A stretch of DNA of 64,000 bases from Neisseria montereyensis (lineage in GTDB: Bacteria; Pseudomonadota; Gammaproteobacteria; Burkholderiales; Neisseriaceae), in assembly GCF_024834045.1 (NCBI RefSeq), contig NZ_JANUXW010000002.1, positions 1-64,000 on the forward strand. The letters are read 5' to 3'. The notes beneath the pieces were generated by a model that saw only the letters and a list, made by a program, of their open reading frames with translations, was not told where the DNA came from and did not search any database. Positions within the stretch are counted from its first letter, which is position 1, and every line of letters starts with the position of its first letter. The position numbers and the translations under genes were made by a program. Positions 27,391 through 35,315 of the stretch are shown piece after piece.

Positions 27391-28824
27391 TTAGCTGATA
27401 TCCGAGCATAAATATTTGAGTTCTACATACTCTTCTATGCCGTATTTGCTGCCTTCGCGCCCCAGACCGCTCATTTTGATGCCGCCAAATGGTGCCACTT
27501 CATTACTAATCAGCCCCACATTGATGCCGACCATGCCATATTCCAAAGCTTCGGATACACGCCATTGGCGTGCTGTATCCCTAGTAAACAGATAAGAAGC
27601 CAGACCGTATTCGGTGTCATTGGCTTGGGCAATGGCTTCGCTTTCGGTTTCAAAGCGGAATAGCGGGCATACCGGGCCGAATGTTTCCTCACGGGCTATC
27701 CGCATATCAGAAGTCATATGGCTTAAGACAGTAGGTTCGAAGAAAGTGCCGCCTAACGAACTTCTTTTACCACCGGTTAGACAACGCGCCCCTTTACCGA
27801 GCGCATCGCTAATATGTTCTTCTACTTTAGCAACAGCTTTTTCATCAATCAGCGGGCCGATTTGTGTCTCTTCATTTAAGCCGTTACCCAATTTCAGACG
27901 GCCTGTTTCTTCAGTGATACGGCGACAGAATTCATCATATATTCCGGCTTGGACATAAACACGGTTACTACAAACGCAGGTTTGGCCACCATTACGGAAT
28001 TTGCTTTGCATCACACCTTGAACGGCTTTATCCATATCGGCATCGTCAAACACAATAGCAGGTGCATTTCCGCCTAATTCCAAACTGATTTTTTTAATCT
28101 GGTTGGCGCTACTGCCATAAATTTTGATGCCGACTTCAGTTGAACCGGTAAAGCTGATTTTCCGGACAATCGGATTTTGAGTGAAGGTATCGCTGATTTC
28201 TTGTGCATTGCCACAGACAATGGTGAATAATTCACGGGGAATGCCTGCTTCATAAGCCAATACCGCGTGTGCATAAGCGCTTAATGGGGTTTGTGAGGCG
28301 GGTTTGACAATCATGGCGCATCCCGCAGCTAGAGCCGGTGCGGCTTTGCGGGTAATCATTGAGGCAGGAAAGTTCCAAGGAGTAATAGCAGCGGTGACAC
28401 CGACAGGCTGCTTAATGACCATCAACTTTTGGGTATTTTTCAAGCCGGTTAGAATATCACCGTCGATACGGCGGGCTTCTTCTGCAAACCATCTGATAAA
28501 GCTGGCGGCGTAGTCAATTTCACCACGCGACTCGGTGAGGCTTTTACCTTGCTCCATCGTCATAATGCGGGCAAGGTTTTCTTTGTTTTCTTTTAGAAGA
28601 CGGTACCATTCCCATAATATATCGGCACGCTCAAGTGCCGTTTTCGTAGCCCATTTCTGCTGGGCAGGTTGGGCTTGTTCGATGAGCTGGGTTACCTCTT
28701 GGGCAGAGGAACGTTTGACGTGGGCAATTGTATCGCCTGTTGCCGGATTTTTAACCGATAGGCCGTCTGAAATAGGAGTGAATTGTACATCGGGGTGATT
28801 TAATAATTGTTCGATAGACTTCAT
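27391..28824 (-). CDS. gabD: NAD(P)-dependent succinate-semialdehyde dehydrogenase family protein
   Basis: The 477-residue product is an aldehyde dehydrogenase: WNFPASMITRKAAPALAAGC (cofactor region), KISFTGSTEVG, the catalytic Glu in LELGGNAPAIVFDDADMD and the catalytic Cys in FRNGGQTCVCSNRVYV, with a second Cys two residues later as in GabD enzymes. The substrate is likely succinate semialdehyde, oxidised to succinate, but related aldehydes are possible. No GABA aminotransferase gene is adjacent. It is convergent with the cytochrome gene and about 360 bp downstream of the isochorismatase-fold gene on the same strand. Confidence 0.88.
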   Translation of the reverse strand: MKSIEQLLNHPDVQFTPISDGLSVKNPATGDTIAHVKRSSAQEVTQLIEQAQPAQQKWATKTALERADILWEWYRLLKENKENLARIMTMEQGKSLTESRGEIDYAASFIRWFAEEARRIDGDILTGLKNTQKLMVIKQPVGVTAAITPWNFPASMITRKAAPALAAGCAMIVKPASQTPLSAYAHAVLAYEAGIPRELFTIVCGNAQEISDTFTQNPIVRKISFTGSTEVGIKIYGSSANQIKKISLELGGNAPAIVFDDADMDKAVQGVMQSKFRNGGQTCVCSNRVYVQAGIYDEFCRRITEETGRLKLGNGLNEETQIGPLIDEKAVAKVEEHISDALGKGARCLTGGKRSSLGGTFFEPTVLSHMTSDMRIAREETFGPVCPLFRFETESEAIAQANDTEYGLASYLFTRDTARQWRVSEALEYGMVGINVGLISNEVAPFGGIKMSGLGREGSKYGIEEYVELKYLCSDIS

Positions 28825-29069
28825 AGCAGAACCTTTCTAAATTTGGGTATGAGGTAGGTTGCTTTAATAAATAGAAAAACCATATTGTGCCATTTAGTAT
28901 ATTTGTTACGAGCCGACTGCTTCAAGGGCTATGGATGTTATATTTTGTTTGTATTTTTTGTTTCTTAGACAGTAGGGGAAAACCAGTAGCTGAGCTATTG
29001 AATAATGGTAGTGGGGTAGTAGAACTTTTGTCGTATATTCTAGGAGGGGAATGTTTTGTCTGAACGAAA

Positions 29070-29095
29070 AAGAGGCCGTCTGAAAACGGCCTTGA
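29070..29095 (-). terminator. Uptake-sequence-derived terminator
   Basis: On the minus strand AAGGCCGT / ACGGCCT with loop TTTCAG followed by CTTTTTC lies downstream of the isochorismatase-fold gene. One arm is an uptake sequence. Confidence 0.65.
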
Positions 29096-29181
29096 AGAAC
29101 TCTTACAGATGGGAGTGTCTGTGAAGAGATTTTTAATATTTAACTGAAAAATCATTTAAAAGCAAGCAATTATCCTTTGGT

Positions 29182-29850
29182 TTAAGAAGCTTGAGACATT
29201 AAACGGGTCGCACCGGCAGCAATGGCGGCAGGCAAGTCGTCAGTATCAAAAACTACGGTTATACCGGCTTGTCGTAATAAAGAAACCGTTTTCAGCGTTG
29301 CTTCGGGCGTGTAACCACGGCAGGCAGAAAGGTTAACGATAATATGCCAGTTGTCGTTATACCAACCTAGATGCAAAGCGGTTTCCAATACGGCGTGCTC
29401 GGTAGCCAAACCGCCGAGAATGATGGTATCGGCTTGCTGGGTATGCAGCCATTCTATTAAACCGGTACTGTGCTTTTCTTTTGCATCATGAAAACAGGCG
29501 CTACCGGTTTCTTCGCCGTCAACCTCGATAGCATGATCATAGTCTGCACCACAAGGCAGGCCTTTGAGCATATGCTTGCCACGGCAAGATTCTGCTTGAA
29601 TGGCGAAATGGGTTTCACGGCTAAACGTGAAGCTACTGCGCAATAAGTTATCTGTACCAGCGCATAAACTTGCACATAATGTATCTTTCGGGTTAGATAC
29701 ATTTTCCACCAATACCCGCTTATGAGCCAAACGTGCTTGACGGTTCAACTCCGGCACAATGCTTTCCGGTTGATGAACGCATTGTTGATCGTTCGCGGCA
29801 AAGCAGGAAAAGCGGCATTGTGGTTGAAGGTCGATAGCAATAATAGTCAT
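29182..29850 (-). CDS. Isochorismatase/nicotinamidase-fold protein lacking the catalytic residues
   Basis: The 222-residue product has the fold's landmarks: MTIIAIDLQPQ with the N-terminal Asp, and the C-terminal block DTIILGGLATEHAVLETALHLGW. In active nicotinamidases this block reads GLATDYCV; here the nucleophilic Cys position is Ala. The catalytic Lys (FxKG) and the metal-binding DWHP motif of PncA are also not seen at their expected places (the region reads YDHAIEVDGEET). It therefore looks like a pseudoenzyme or a very divergent member with another chemistry. It stands upstream of gabD on the same strand but separated by over 350 bp and a terminator. Confidence 0.72.
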   Translation of the reverse strand: MTIIAIDLQPQCRFSCFAANDQQCVHQPESIVPELNRQARLAHKRVLVENVSNPKDTLCASLCAGTDNLLRSSFTFSRETHFAIQAESCRGKHMLKGLPCGADYDHAIEVDGEETGSACFHDAKEKHSTGLIEWLHTQQADTIILGGLATEHAVLETALHLGWYNDNWHIIVNLSACRGYTPEATLKTVSLLRQAGITVVFDTDDLPAAIAAGATRLMSQAS

Positions 29851-30238
29851 GATAAAAGGCCCCTTTAAGTGTTACTTTCCATAATGTGTGCAGATAAACG
29901 GAAATTTTTTTAGATATTCGGCTTATTTTTAGATATTCGGTATATTATCAAGATAAACGTATTTTCTCCAGTAATTATTTTTAACCATTCATATAATTTA
30001 CTTTAAAAATATTTATCAGGTTACTAAGTAATATACCAGATATTCGGTATTTATTTGGAATATTTGAATTACATATATGATTTTAATATGTTTTTATTTT
30101 TACGGAATGATAAATAGAAACAATGGCAGGCTAGTTTGATTTTGTTGTTTTTATGTATAAGGTAGTGGAAGAGGATATTTGAGAATATAAATATTCCTTA
30201 AGCATTCTTCTGATAGGTTGCATGAATGTATTGGTTTT
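29851..30238. other. AT-rich gap with repeated AGATATTCGG motifs
   Basis: About 390 bp between the isochorismatase-fold gene and the IS element. AGATATTCGG occurs three times on the plus strand (about 29912, 29931 and 30039); a related AGATAAACG occurs near 29892 and 29951. No gene is seen. The first copies lie 60-90 bp upstream of the minus-strand gene start. Confidence 0.55.
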
Positions 30239-30294
30239 TGAACTGCACCCCAAAAGTTGGACACCCCTCCAACCCATTAAGGTGCAGTTTTCTT

Positions 30295-30642
30295 ATGAGC
30301 AAATATACATTAGAATTTAAATACCAAGCCGTACAATATTATCAGCGCGTACGCAGCCAGCAACGTACCGCCGATCACTTTAATATTTCCCGTACCCATT
30401 TACGCCGTTGGATAGCCGCATACAACCAAGGCGGCATCCGCGCACTGGAGCATCCGCAGGCCATTATGACCATCAAACGTAAAAACCCCTTTATCGTCGA
30501 CAAACCCGACCACGAAAAAACACAAGCGGAACTGATCGAAGAGTTGCGCTATATGCGGGCGGAGAATGACTATCTAAAGGAATTAAAAGCCCTCAGGCAG
30601 AAAGAAGCGGCCGCCAAAAAAGCGAAGCCGTCCAAGCGCTGA
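30295..30642 (+). CDS. IS3-family transposase OrfA
   Basis: The start is placed at ATG 30295 (MSKYTLEFKYQAVQYYQ), 56 bp inside the left end. The 115-residue product has an N-terminal helix-turn-helix (TADHFNISRTHLRRWIAAYNQGG) that should bind the terminal repeats, and a C-terminal leucine-zipper-like helix (AELIEELRYMRAENDYLKELKALRQK). Near the end, AAAAAAG at 30616-30622 is a classic -1 frameshift site producing the OrfAB transposase. Confidence 0.92.
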   Translation: MSKYTLEFKYQAVQYYQRVRSQQRTADHFNISRTHLRRWIAAYNQGGIRALEHPQAIMTIKRKNPFIVDKPDHEKTQAELIEELRYMRAENDYLKELKALRQKEAAAKKAKPSKR

Positions 30643-31442
30643 GGGCAAAACATCCGCTTAAATACCTGCTGCATAGCGCCGCTCTGCCCAAAAGCAGCTT
30701 TTATTACCACCACGGCCGCCCCGATCCGGACGAACAGGACAAAGCCGCCGTTGCCGAAGTTTATGCCCGCCATCAAGGGCGTTACGGATACAGGCGGATT
30801 GCCGCCACTTTGTCATGGAATAAGAAAAAGGTTGCCCGTTTGATGAAACTGTTGCAATTGAAAGCCAAAGTGCGTCCGAAAAAAGCCTACCATCACCCGG
30901 CAATGGGCGAACCGTCGGATAATCTTCTGAACCGCCGCTTTGATGCGCAAAAACGCAATGAGAAATGGCTGACGGATGCCACCGAATTCAAGTGCAGCAA
31001 TGGCAAACTGTATCTGTCACCGATATTGGATGTATTTAACCGCGAAATCGTCGCTTACTCGATGAGCCGCCGCCCGAACAGCGAGATGGTGGAAAGCATG
31101 CTGAATGATGCGGTTTGTAAGCTGACAAAGGCAGATAAAGTGCTGCTGCATTCCGATCAGGGTGTGCTGTACCGTACGGAAGCCTACCGCCGTACGTTGG
31201 CGGAACACGGCATAGTGAAAAGTATGTCGCGTAAAGGCAATTGTTGGGATAATGCCCCGATGGAAAGCTTCTTTGCGATACTGAAGACGGAATGCTTTTA
31301 TCAGGAAGGCAGACTTTCGACAACAGAGCTGATGCAGACAATAGACGACTATATACGATACTACAATCATGACAGATGTAGTTTGAAATTGAAAAAGCTG
31401 AGTCCCGTAGCATACAGAACCCAGCTCGAAAAGGCAGCCTGA
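30621..31442 (+). CDS. IS3-family transposase OrfB (expressed by -1 frameshift)
   Basis: The frame opens at the slippery site and runs 273 residues. It holds the DDE integrase core: Asp in LTDATEFKCSNGKLYL, Asp in LLHSDQGVLYRT and Glu in NCWDNAPMESFFAILKTE. An HTH_21-type segment (YARHQGRYGYRRIAATL) precedes it. There is no convincing independent start near the frameshift, so the normal product is the OrfA-OrfB fusion reading 30295-31442. The sequence pattern suggests the IS150-like group. Confidence 0.92.
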   Translation, partial: SEAVQALRAKHPLKYLLHSAALPKSSFYYHHGRPDPDEQDKAAVAEVYARHQGRYGYRRIAATLSWNKKKVARLMKLLQLKAKVRPKKAYHHPAMGEPSDNLLNRRFDAQKRNEKWLTDATEFKCSNGKLYLSPILDVFNREIVAYSMSRRPNSEMVESMLNDAVCKLTKADKVLLHSDQGVLYRTEAYRRTLAEHGIVKSMSRKGNCWDNAPMESFFAILKTECFYQEGRLSTTELMQTIDDYIRYYNHDRCSLKLKKLSPVAYRTQLEKAA

Positions 31443-31627
31443 AAAGGCTTTTATGTTTGTCCAAGATTTGGGGGGCAGATCATTTTTCAGACGGCCTTAT
31501 TAATAGCAAATAATTTTATGCTGTGTTCATTATATGTAAAGAAATGTGCACATTATCTGATAAATCTGTTTTTATGAATAAGTAATGCAATAGGCTGCTG
31601 AATCTTGGGTGGTTGAAAGCCGGTATG

Positions 31628-31669
31628 AAAACAGCCGGAACCGATTGAATACGGTTTCGGCTGTTTTAT
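31628..31669. terminator. Bidirectional terminator downstream of pmbA
   Basis: AAAACAGCCGGAACCG (31628-31643) pairs with CGGTTTCGGCTGTTTT (31652-31667) with one G-U pair and an 8-nt loop. Confidence 0.88.
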
Positions 31670-31716
31670 AGAAGTGGCTAACTGCTATGTTAGCGATACT
31701 GTTTTGTATGCGGCAT

Positions 31717-33045
31717 TTAAATGCCGGCTATGGTCATTTCACTAATCAATATCGAACCGATTTTGTTGGAAGAACGTTTGAGGGCGTCATCGGCAACGCC
31801 GACAATTTGGCGGTACATATCCTGTAAACGGCCGGCTATGGTGATTTCCTGTACGGGGTAGGTAATGACACCGTTTTCAACCCAATAGCCTGCTGCGCCA
31901 CGGGAATAATCGCCGGTCAGCATATTAATGCCTTGCCCCATCAATTCGGTAATCAGTAGGCCGTTGCCCATTTCTTTGAGTAGTGCGGCTTGGTTTGGAT
32001 GGGTGTGGTTTAAACAGAGGTTATGCGCACCGCCTGCATTGGCCGTGGTTTGCATACCTAGTTTTCTGGCACTATAACTGCTTAAAAAATAGCCTTGAAT
32101 GATACCGTTCTCAATCACAAAGCGCGGTTGGGTCGCCACACCTTCACTGTCGAAGTAAGTGCTGCCGAAGGTTTTCGGAATATGGGGTTCTTCCCGTAAA
32201 TGAAGAAAATCGGGTAAAACCTGTTTACCTAAGCTGTCGATAAGGAAACTGCTTTGCCGATATAAAGCGCCGCCGCTTAAGCCGCCGACAAGATGGCCGA
32301 TTAGGCTGCCGGCTACGGTAGCATCAAACATAACGGGATAGCTTCCGGTAGGCAGGCTGCGACCGCCCAGACGGCGTACAGTGCGCTCGGCGGCGGTATG
32401 GCCGATACTTTCTGCCGAAGATAAATCATTGTGTCGGCAGGCGGCATCAAACCAATAATCACGTTGCATACCGTTTTCGTCGGATGCAACAACACTGCAT
32501 GAAATACTGTGGCGCGTGCCTTGCTGGTGTGCGGCAAAACCGTGGGAATTACCATATACATATTGATAATGGCCGGTTTGTACGCCTGCACCGTCTGAAT
32601 TGCTGATGCGGCTGTCGGTATCCCGTGCGGCTTGTTCGCATTGTTTGGCCAACTCTACTGCGGCTTCGGTGGATAAATCCCATTCATGGTATTTATCTAA
32701 ATCGCCGATATGTTCGGCCATTAATGCCGCATCGGCCAAACCGGCACAATTGTCTTCCGCCGTATATTTGGCAATATTGACCGCTGCTTTTACCGTGTCG
32801 CTTAACGCTTGGGATGAGAAATCGGCAGTGCTTGCCCTGCCTTTGCGCTGTCCGACATAGACGGTAATATCAAGCGATTTGTCTTGCTGATATTCAATCT
32901 GTTCGATTTCATTGAGGCGGACATTCACACTTTGGCCGATGGCTTCGCTTAAGTCGGCTTCGGCAGAAGTTGCGCCGTGTTGTTTGGCTAAGGTTAAAAC
33001 CTGCCCGCATAATTGCAGGAGTTCGTCTTTATTGTGGTTAAACAT
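31717..33045 (-). CDS. pmbA: Metalloprotease subunit PmbA/TldE
   Basis: The 442-residue product belongs to the TldD/PmbA family, which forms a heterodimer with TldD that degrades unfolded peptides and processes some modified peptides. Family features include the N-terminal AEADLSEAIGQSVNVRLNEIEQIEY, the central SCSVVASDENGMQRDYWFDAACR and the C-terminal GGAHNLCLNHTHPNQAALLKEMGNGLLITELMGQGINMLTGDYSRGAAGYWVENG. PmbA itself lacks the TldD metal-binding HExxH, and none is visible. It is divergent from darP, as in E. coli (yjgA/pmbA). Confidence 0.95.
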   Translation of the reverse strand: MFNHNKDELLQLCGQVLTLAKQHGATSAEADLSEAIGQSVNVRLNEIEQIEYQQDKSLDITVYVGQRKGRASTADFSSQALSDTVKAAVNIAKYTAEDNCAGLADAALMAEHIGDLDKYHEWDLSTEAAVELAKQCEQAARDTDSRISNSDGAGVQTGHYQYVYGNSHGFAAHQQGTRHSISCSVVASDENGMQRDYWFDAACRHNDLSSAESIGHTAAERTVRRLGGRSLPTGSYPVMFDATVAGSLIGHLVGGLSGGALYRQSSFLIDSLGKQVLPDFLHLREEPHIPKTFGSTYFDSEGVATQPRFVIENGIIQGYFLSSYSARKLGMQTTANAGGAHNLCLNHTHPNQAALLKEMGNGLLITELMGQGINMLTGDYSRGAAGYWVENGVITYPVQEITIAGRLQDMYRQIVGVADDALKRSSNKIGSILISEMTIAGI

Positions 33046-33172
33046 GGATTATCCGATAGAAAAGGTTGCGTTATTTTAACTGCTTTCAGACGGCCTCTGC
33101 AAAATTGTGATGATAGTCGGAATAGCTTGGGTGCTTATGCTAAAATGCGGCGACTATTGAAAGAGATAAATA

Positions 33173-33697
33173 ATGAGTAACCACGAACAAGAATGGGTGA
33201 GTAAAACCCAAATGAAAAAACAGATGGACAGTTTGCAAGATTTGGGTATGCAACTGACCAAACTCTCAACCGATGCGCTGAAAAAAATCGGGTTGCCGGA
33301 AGATTTATATGAAGCGGTAGCGGAGTATAAGAAAATCACGTCAAACGGGGCGCGTAAACGTCAGTCACAATATATCGGCCGTTTGATGCGTGATACCGAT
33401 CCGGAACCTATTGAGCGTTATTTGGCGAAGTTGCGCGGCGATAATGCCGCACACAATGCTTTTTTACAGCGCGTGGAACAAACCCGCGAGCGGTTGATTG
33501 CTGCGGATGATGCTTTAACTACTTTTATTGCCGATTATCCGCAAGCCGATGCCGGTAAGTTGCGGACGTTAATCCGCAATACCCGTAAAGAACAAGAGTT
33601 GAATAAACCGCCGAAAAATTTCCGGGCGCTTTTCCAAGAAATTCGTGCTGTTATGGATGAACAGCAAAATCAAACGGATGCCGAAGCGGACGAATAG
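33173..33697 (+). CDS. darP: Ribosome-associated protein DarP (YjgA, DUF615)
   Basis: The 174-residue product has the DUF615 pattern: EWVSKTQMKKQMDSLQDLGMQLTKLSTDALKKIGLPEDLYEAVAEYKKITSNGARKRQSQYIGRLMRDTDPEPI. DarP assists late assembly of the 50S subunit. The gene is divergently arranged with pmbA with 127 bp between the starts, the conserved order. A Shine-Dalgarno AAAGAGA precedes the ATG. A perfect hairpin terminator follows. Confidence 0.94.
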   Translation: MSNHEQEWVSKTQMKKQMDSLQDLGMQLTKLSTDALKKIGLPEDLYEAVAEYKKITSNGARKRQSQYIGRLMRDTDPEPIERYLAKLRGDNAAHNAFLQRVEQTRERLIAADDALTTFIADYPQADAGKLRTLIRNTRKEQELNKPPKNFRALFQEIRAVMDEQQNQTDAEADE

Positions 33698-33722
33698 CAA
33701 AGTTTGTTGATTTGGAAACAAG

Positions 33723-33751
33723 AAAAAGCTGACTATATAGTCAGCTTTTTT
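33723..33751 (+). terminator. Rho-independent terminator of darP
   Basis: AAAAAGCTGACTA and TAGTCAGCTTTTT form a perfect 13-bp stem, then Ts. It can also serve the convergent gene. Confidence 0.92.
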
Positions 33752-33778
33752 ATCTTTCAATACTAAAGAATGATGTTC

Positions 33779-34732
33779 TTACCACATGCCGCGGCGATGG
33801 TTATTCACCCAACGATACATGCCCATAACATTCAGGGTTTTCATATTGTTGAAGTTGGTCCATTTTTGAACTTCCGGGCTGAACTTCACATTGCGGTATA
33901 GCTGGTCCCATGATTGGCCGGCGCGGGATAGGTCAAGTACTTGTTGATGCAAATCAACCATATAGTTGCGTAATGCAGCCTGATCGGCTTTGGTGGCCGG
34001 CGTGTAGTGGCCGATGTCGATAATATCGACGTCTTGATCCAGAATCCAATCTAAAGTAGCAATCCAGCCGGGATAGTAGAAATCTAAGAAATCGTTGTAC
34101 GGCATGGTTTTGTTTTGGCAAACATCGGTACATTGCAGAGCTTTTTGTCTGGGGAATAACACCATCGTCATGCTGTCGGAATGGCTCGGGCTGACATGAT
34201 GTAATTTCACGGTTTCGCCGCCTAAGCTGATGGTCATGTCTTTGTCGAATACGCGATTAGGGATGGCGTAAGGAATTTTTTCACCGACAATCGGTTCAAT
34301 CGCTCTTTTGTTGGCAACAATCGTTGCACCGGCTTTTTGGAAGACTTGGCTACCGGCCATATGGTCGGCATGGGCGTGGGTTAAAACAACATATTTTACA
34401 GGTACGTTAAAACGTCTCTTAATTTCGGCATTCAGCCATTCGGATGCACAAGTCGCGCCGCCGTCAACAACTAAAGCGCCTTCTTTGGTGATCATGACGA
34501 TACCGCTATGCACGGCCAAGCCGGAACCGTTGGTGTGACGATAGAGGTTGTCTTTTAAATGAACCAAAGTGGGGGCGGCATTGTCGCACATGCCGGCCGT
34601 AAAGTCGGGCAATACTTGGCGGTTGGCATATTTGGATTGATCAACGGTGATACCGGTATCAGATGCGGCTGTCGCAGCCAGAGATAAGGTAAGCCCGAAA
34701 GCGGCAAATAAGGTTTTTTTAAATAAATTCAT
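33779..34732 (-). CDS. Periplasmic metallo-beta-lactamase-fold hydrolase
   Basis: The frame is open further upstream, but the start is placed at ATG 34732 because it begins a good signal peptide (MNLFKKTLFAAFGLTLSLAA) and follows AGGAAA. The 317-residue product has the MBL metal motif THAHADHMAG, a further His in HHVSPSHSDSM, and DIGHYTP near the C-terminus. The fold covers hydrolases of many kinds; the exported form with this motif set recalls quinoprotein-associated or B-type hydrolases, but the substrate is unknown. It is alone on the minus strand, convergent with darP. Confidence 0.87.
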   Translation of the reverse strand: MNLFKKTLFAAFGLTLSLAATAASDTGITVDQSKYANRQVLPDFTAGMCDNAAPTLVHLKDNLYRHTNGSGLAVHSGIVMITKEGALVVDGGATCASEWLNAEIKRRFNVPVKYVVLTHAHADHMAGSQVFQKAGATIVANKRAIEPIVGEKIPYAIPNRVFDKDMTISLGGETVKLHHVSPSHSDSMTMVLFPRQKALQCTDVCQNKTMPYNDFLDFYYPGWIATLDWILDQDVDIIDIGHYTPATKADQAALRNYMVDLHQQVLDLSRAGQSWDQLYRNVKFSPEVQKWTNFNNMKTLNVMGMYRWVNNHRRGMW

Positions 34733-35315
34733 TAAGTTTCCTATGATCCTATTGTGTGTGGTTATTGATAGTTCAATAGTATTGAACGGGTTGAAAGAGC
34801 CGGTGAAAGAGAAATAATCCATTTCAGAATGGCTGCACTTTATCAATAAAATAATATAAGTTAAATGTTTTTTACGATTTGTTTCAATTTGTCTATATTT
34901 TTCAAGTTTTGTATTTTTATTCATTTTTTTAATGAAATCCTTATGACTCAGGCCGTCCGAAGGGATATGGTTATTTTGATTTGTATTTATTTTGTTTTTT
35001 TGTGTAAAGTTAAGTGTTTTATCGATGTGTTGGCGGCCGTGTTTATTCGGATTGTTGCGAATAAATAAAGACAAATACTTTACAAAATTTATAAAAAGTT
35101 TGATTTTATATTGCCCCGTCAAGGCATTGGCTACTATAATTACGGGTTCAAAAAATAGGGCTGTCGGCAACCTTAAATATCTTAAGGTTTCTTGCAGCCC
35201 TTAGAAATTTTTTCTCGCTGAGCGTGCGCTTTTTAACCAGCAATCAAACAGCTTTTTATCACCCAAGCGAAAATCCGTTTTGCCGGTACTCGTTATTGAT
35301 TGGAGTATTGCCATT
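34733..35315. other. 580-bp gap between divergent genes
   Basis: AT-rich DNA between the MBL-fold gene and the polyamine ABC operon. It contains a degenerate uptake sequence (GGCCGTCCGAA near 34950) and a nested hairpin at 35158-35201. Both promoters should lie here; I cannot assign boxes with confidence. Confidence 0.5.
35158..35201 (+). promoter_or_regulatory. Nested inverted repeat in the leader of the polyamine operon
   Basis: Outer arms AGGGCTG/CAGCCCT and inner arms AACCTTAA/TTAAGGTT with internal loops form one long hairpin about 115 bp before the ATP-binding gene. It is followed by TTAGAAATTTTTT, so it may be a terminator or an attenuator. Confidence 0.6.

Larger units (their letters stand above)
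30239..31482 (+). mobile_element. Complete IS3-family insertion sequence (1244 bp)
   Basis: Two 25-bp terminal inverted repeats (30239-30263 and 31458-31482) match at 21 of 25 positions; both begin TGA and the outer bases are TG...CA. Inside are orfA and orfB in overlapping frames with an A6G slippery site, the normal IS3 design. TTTT stands directly outside both ends and may be the target duplication, but a homopolymer is not decisive. The right end abuts a DNA uptake sequence. No internal damage is visible, so it may be active. Confidence 0.93.

Noticed and set aside
28922-29155. 77-residue minus-strand frame between gabD and the isochorismatase-fold gene
   Set aside because: No Shine-Dalgarno, it crosses a terminator and an uptake sequence, and the translation shows no domain.
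34733-35170. N-terminal extension of the metallo-beta-lactamase-fold gene (frame open to 35170)
   Set aside because: The extra 146 residues are AT-rich and unlike any domain, while ATG 34732 begins a proper signal peptide with a Shine-Dalgarno.
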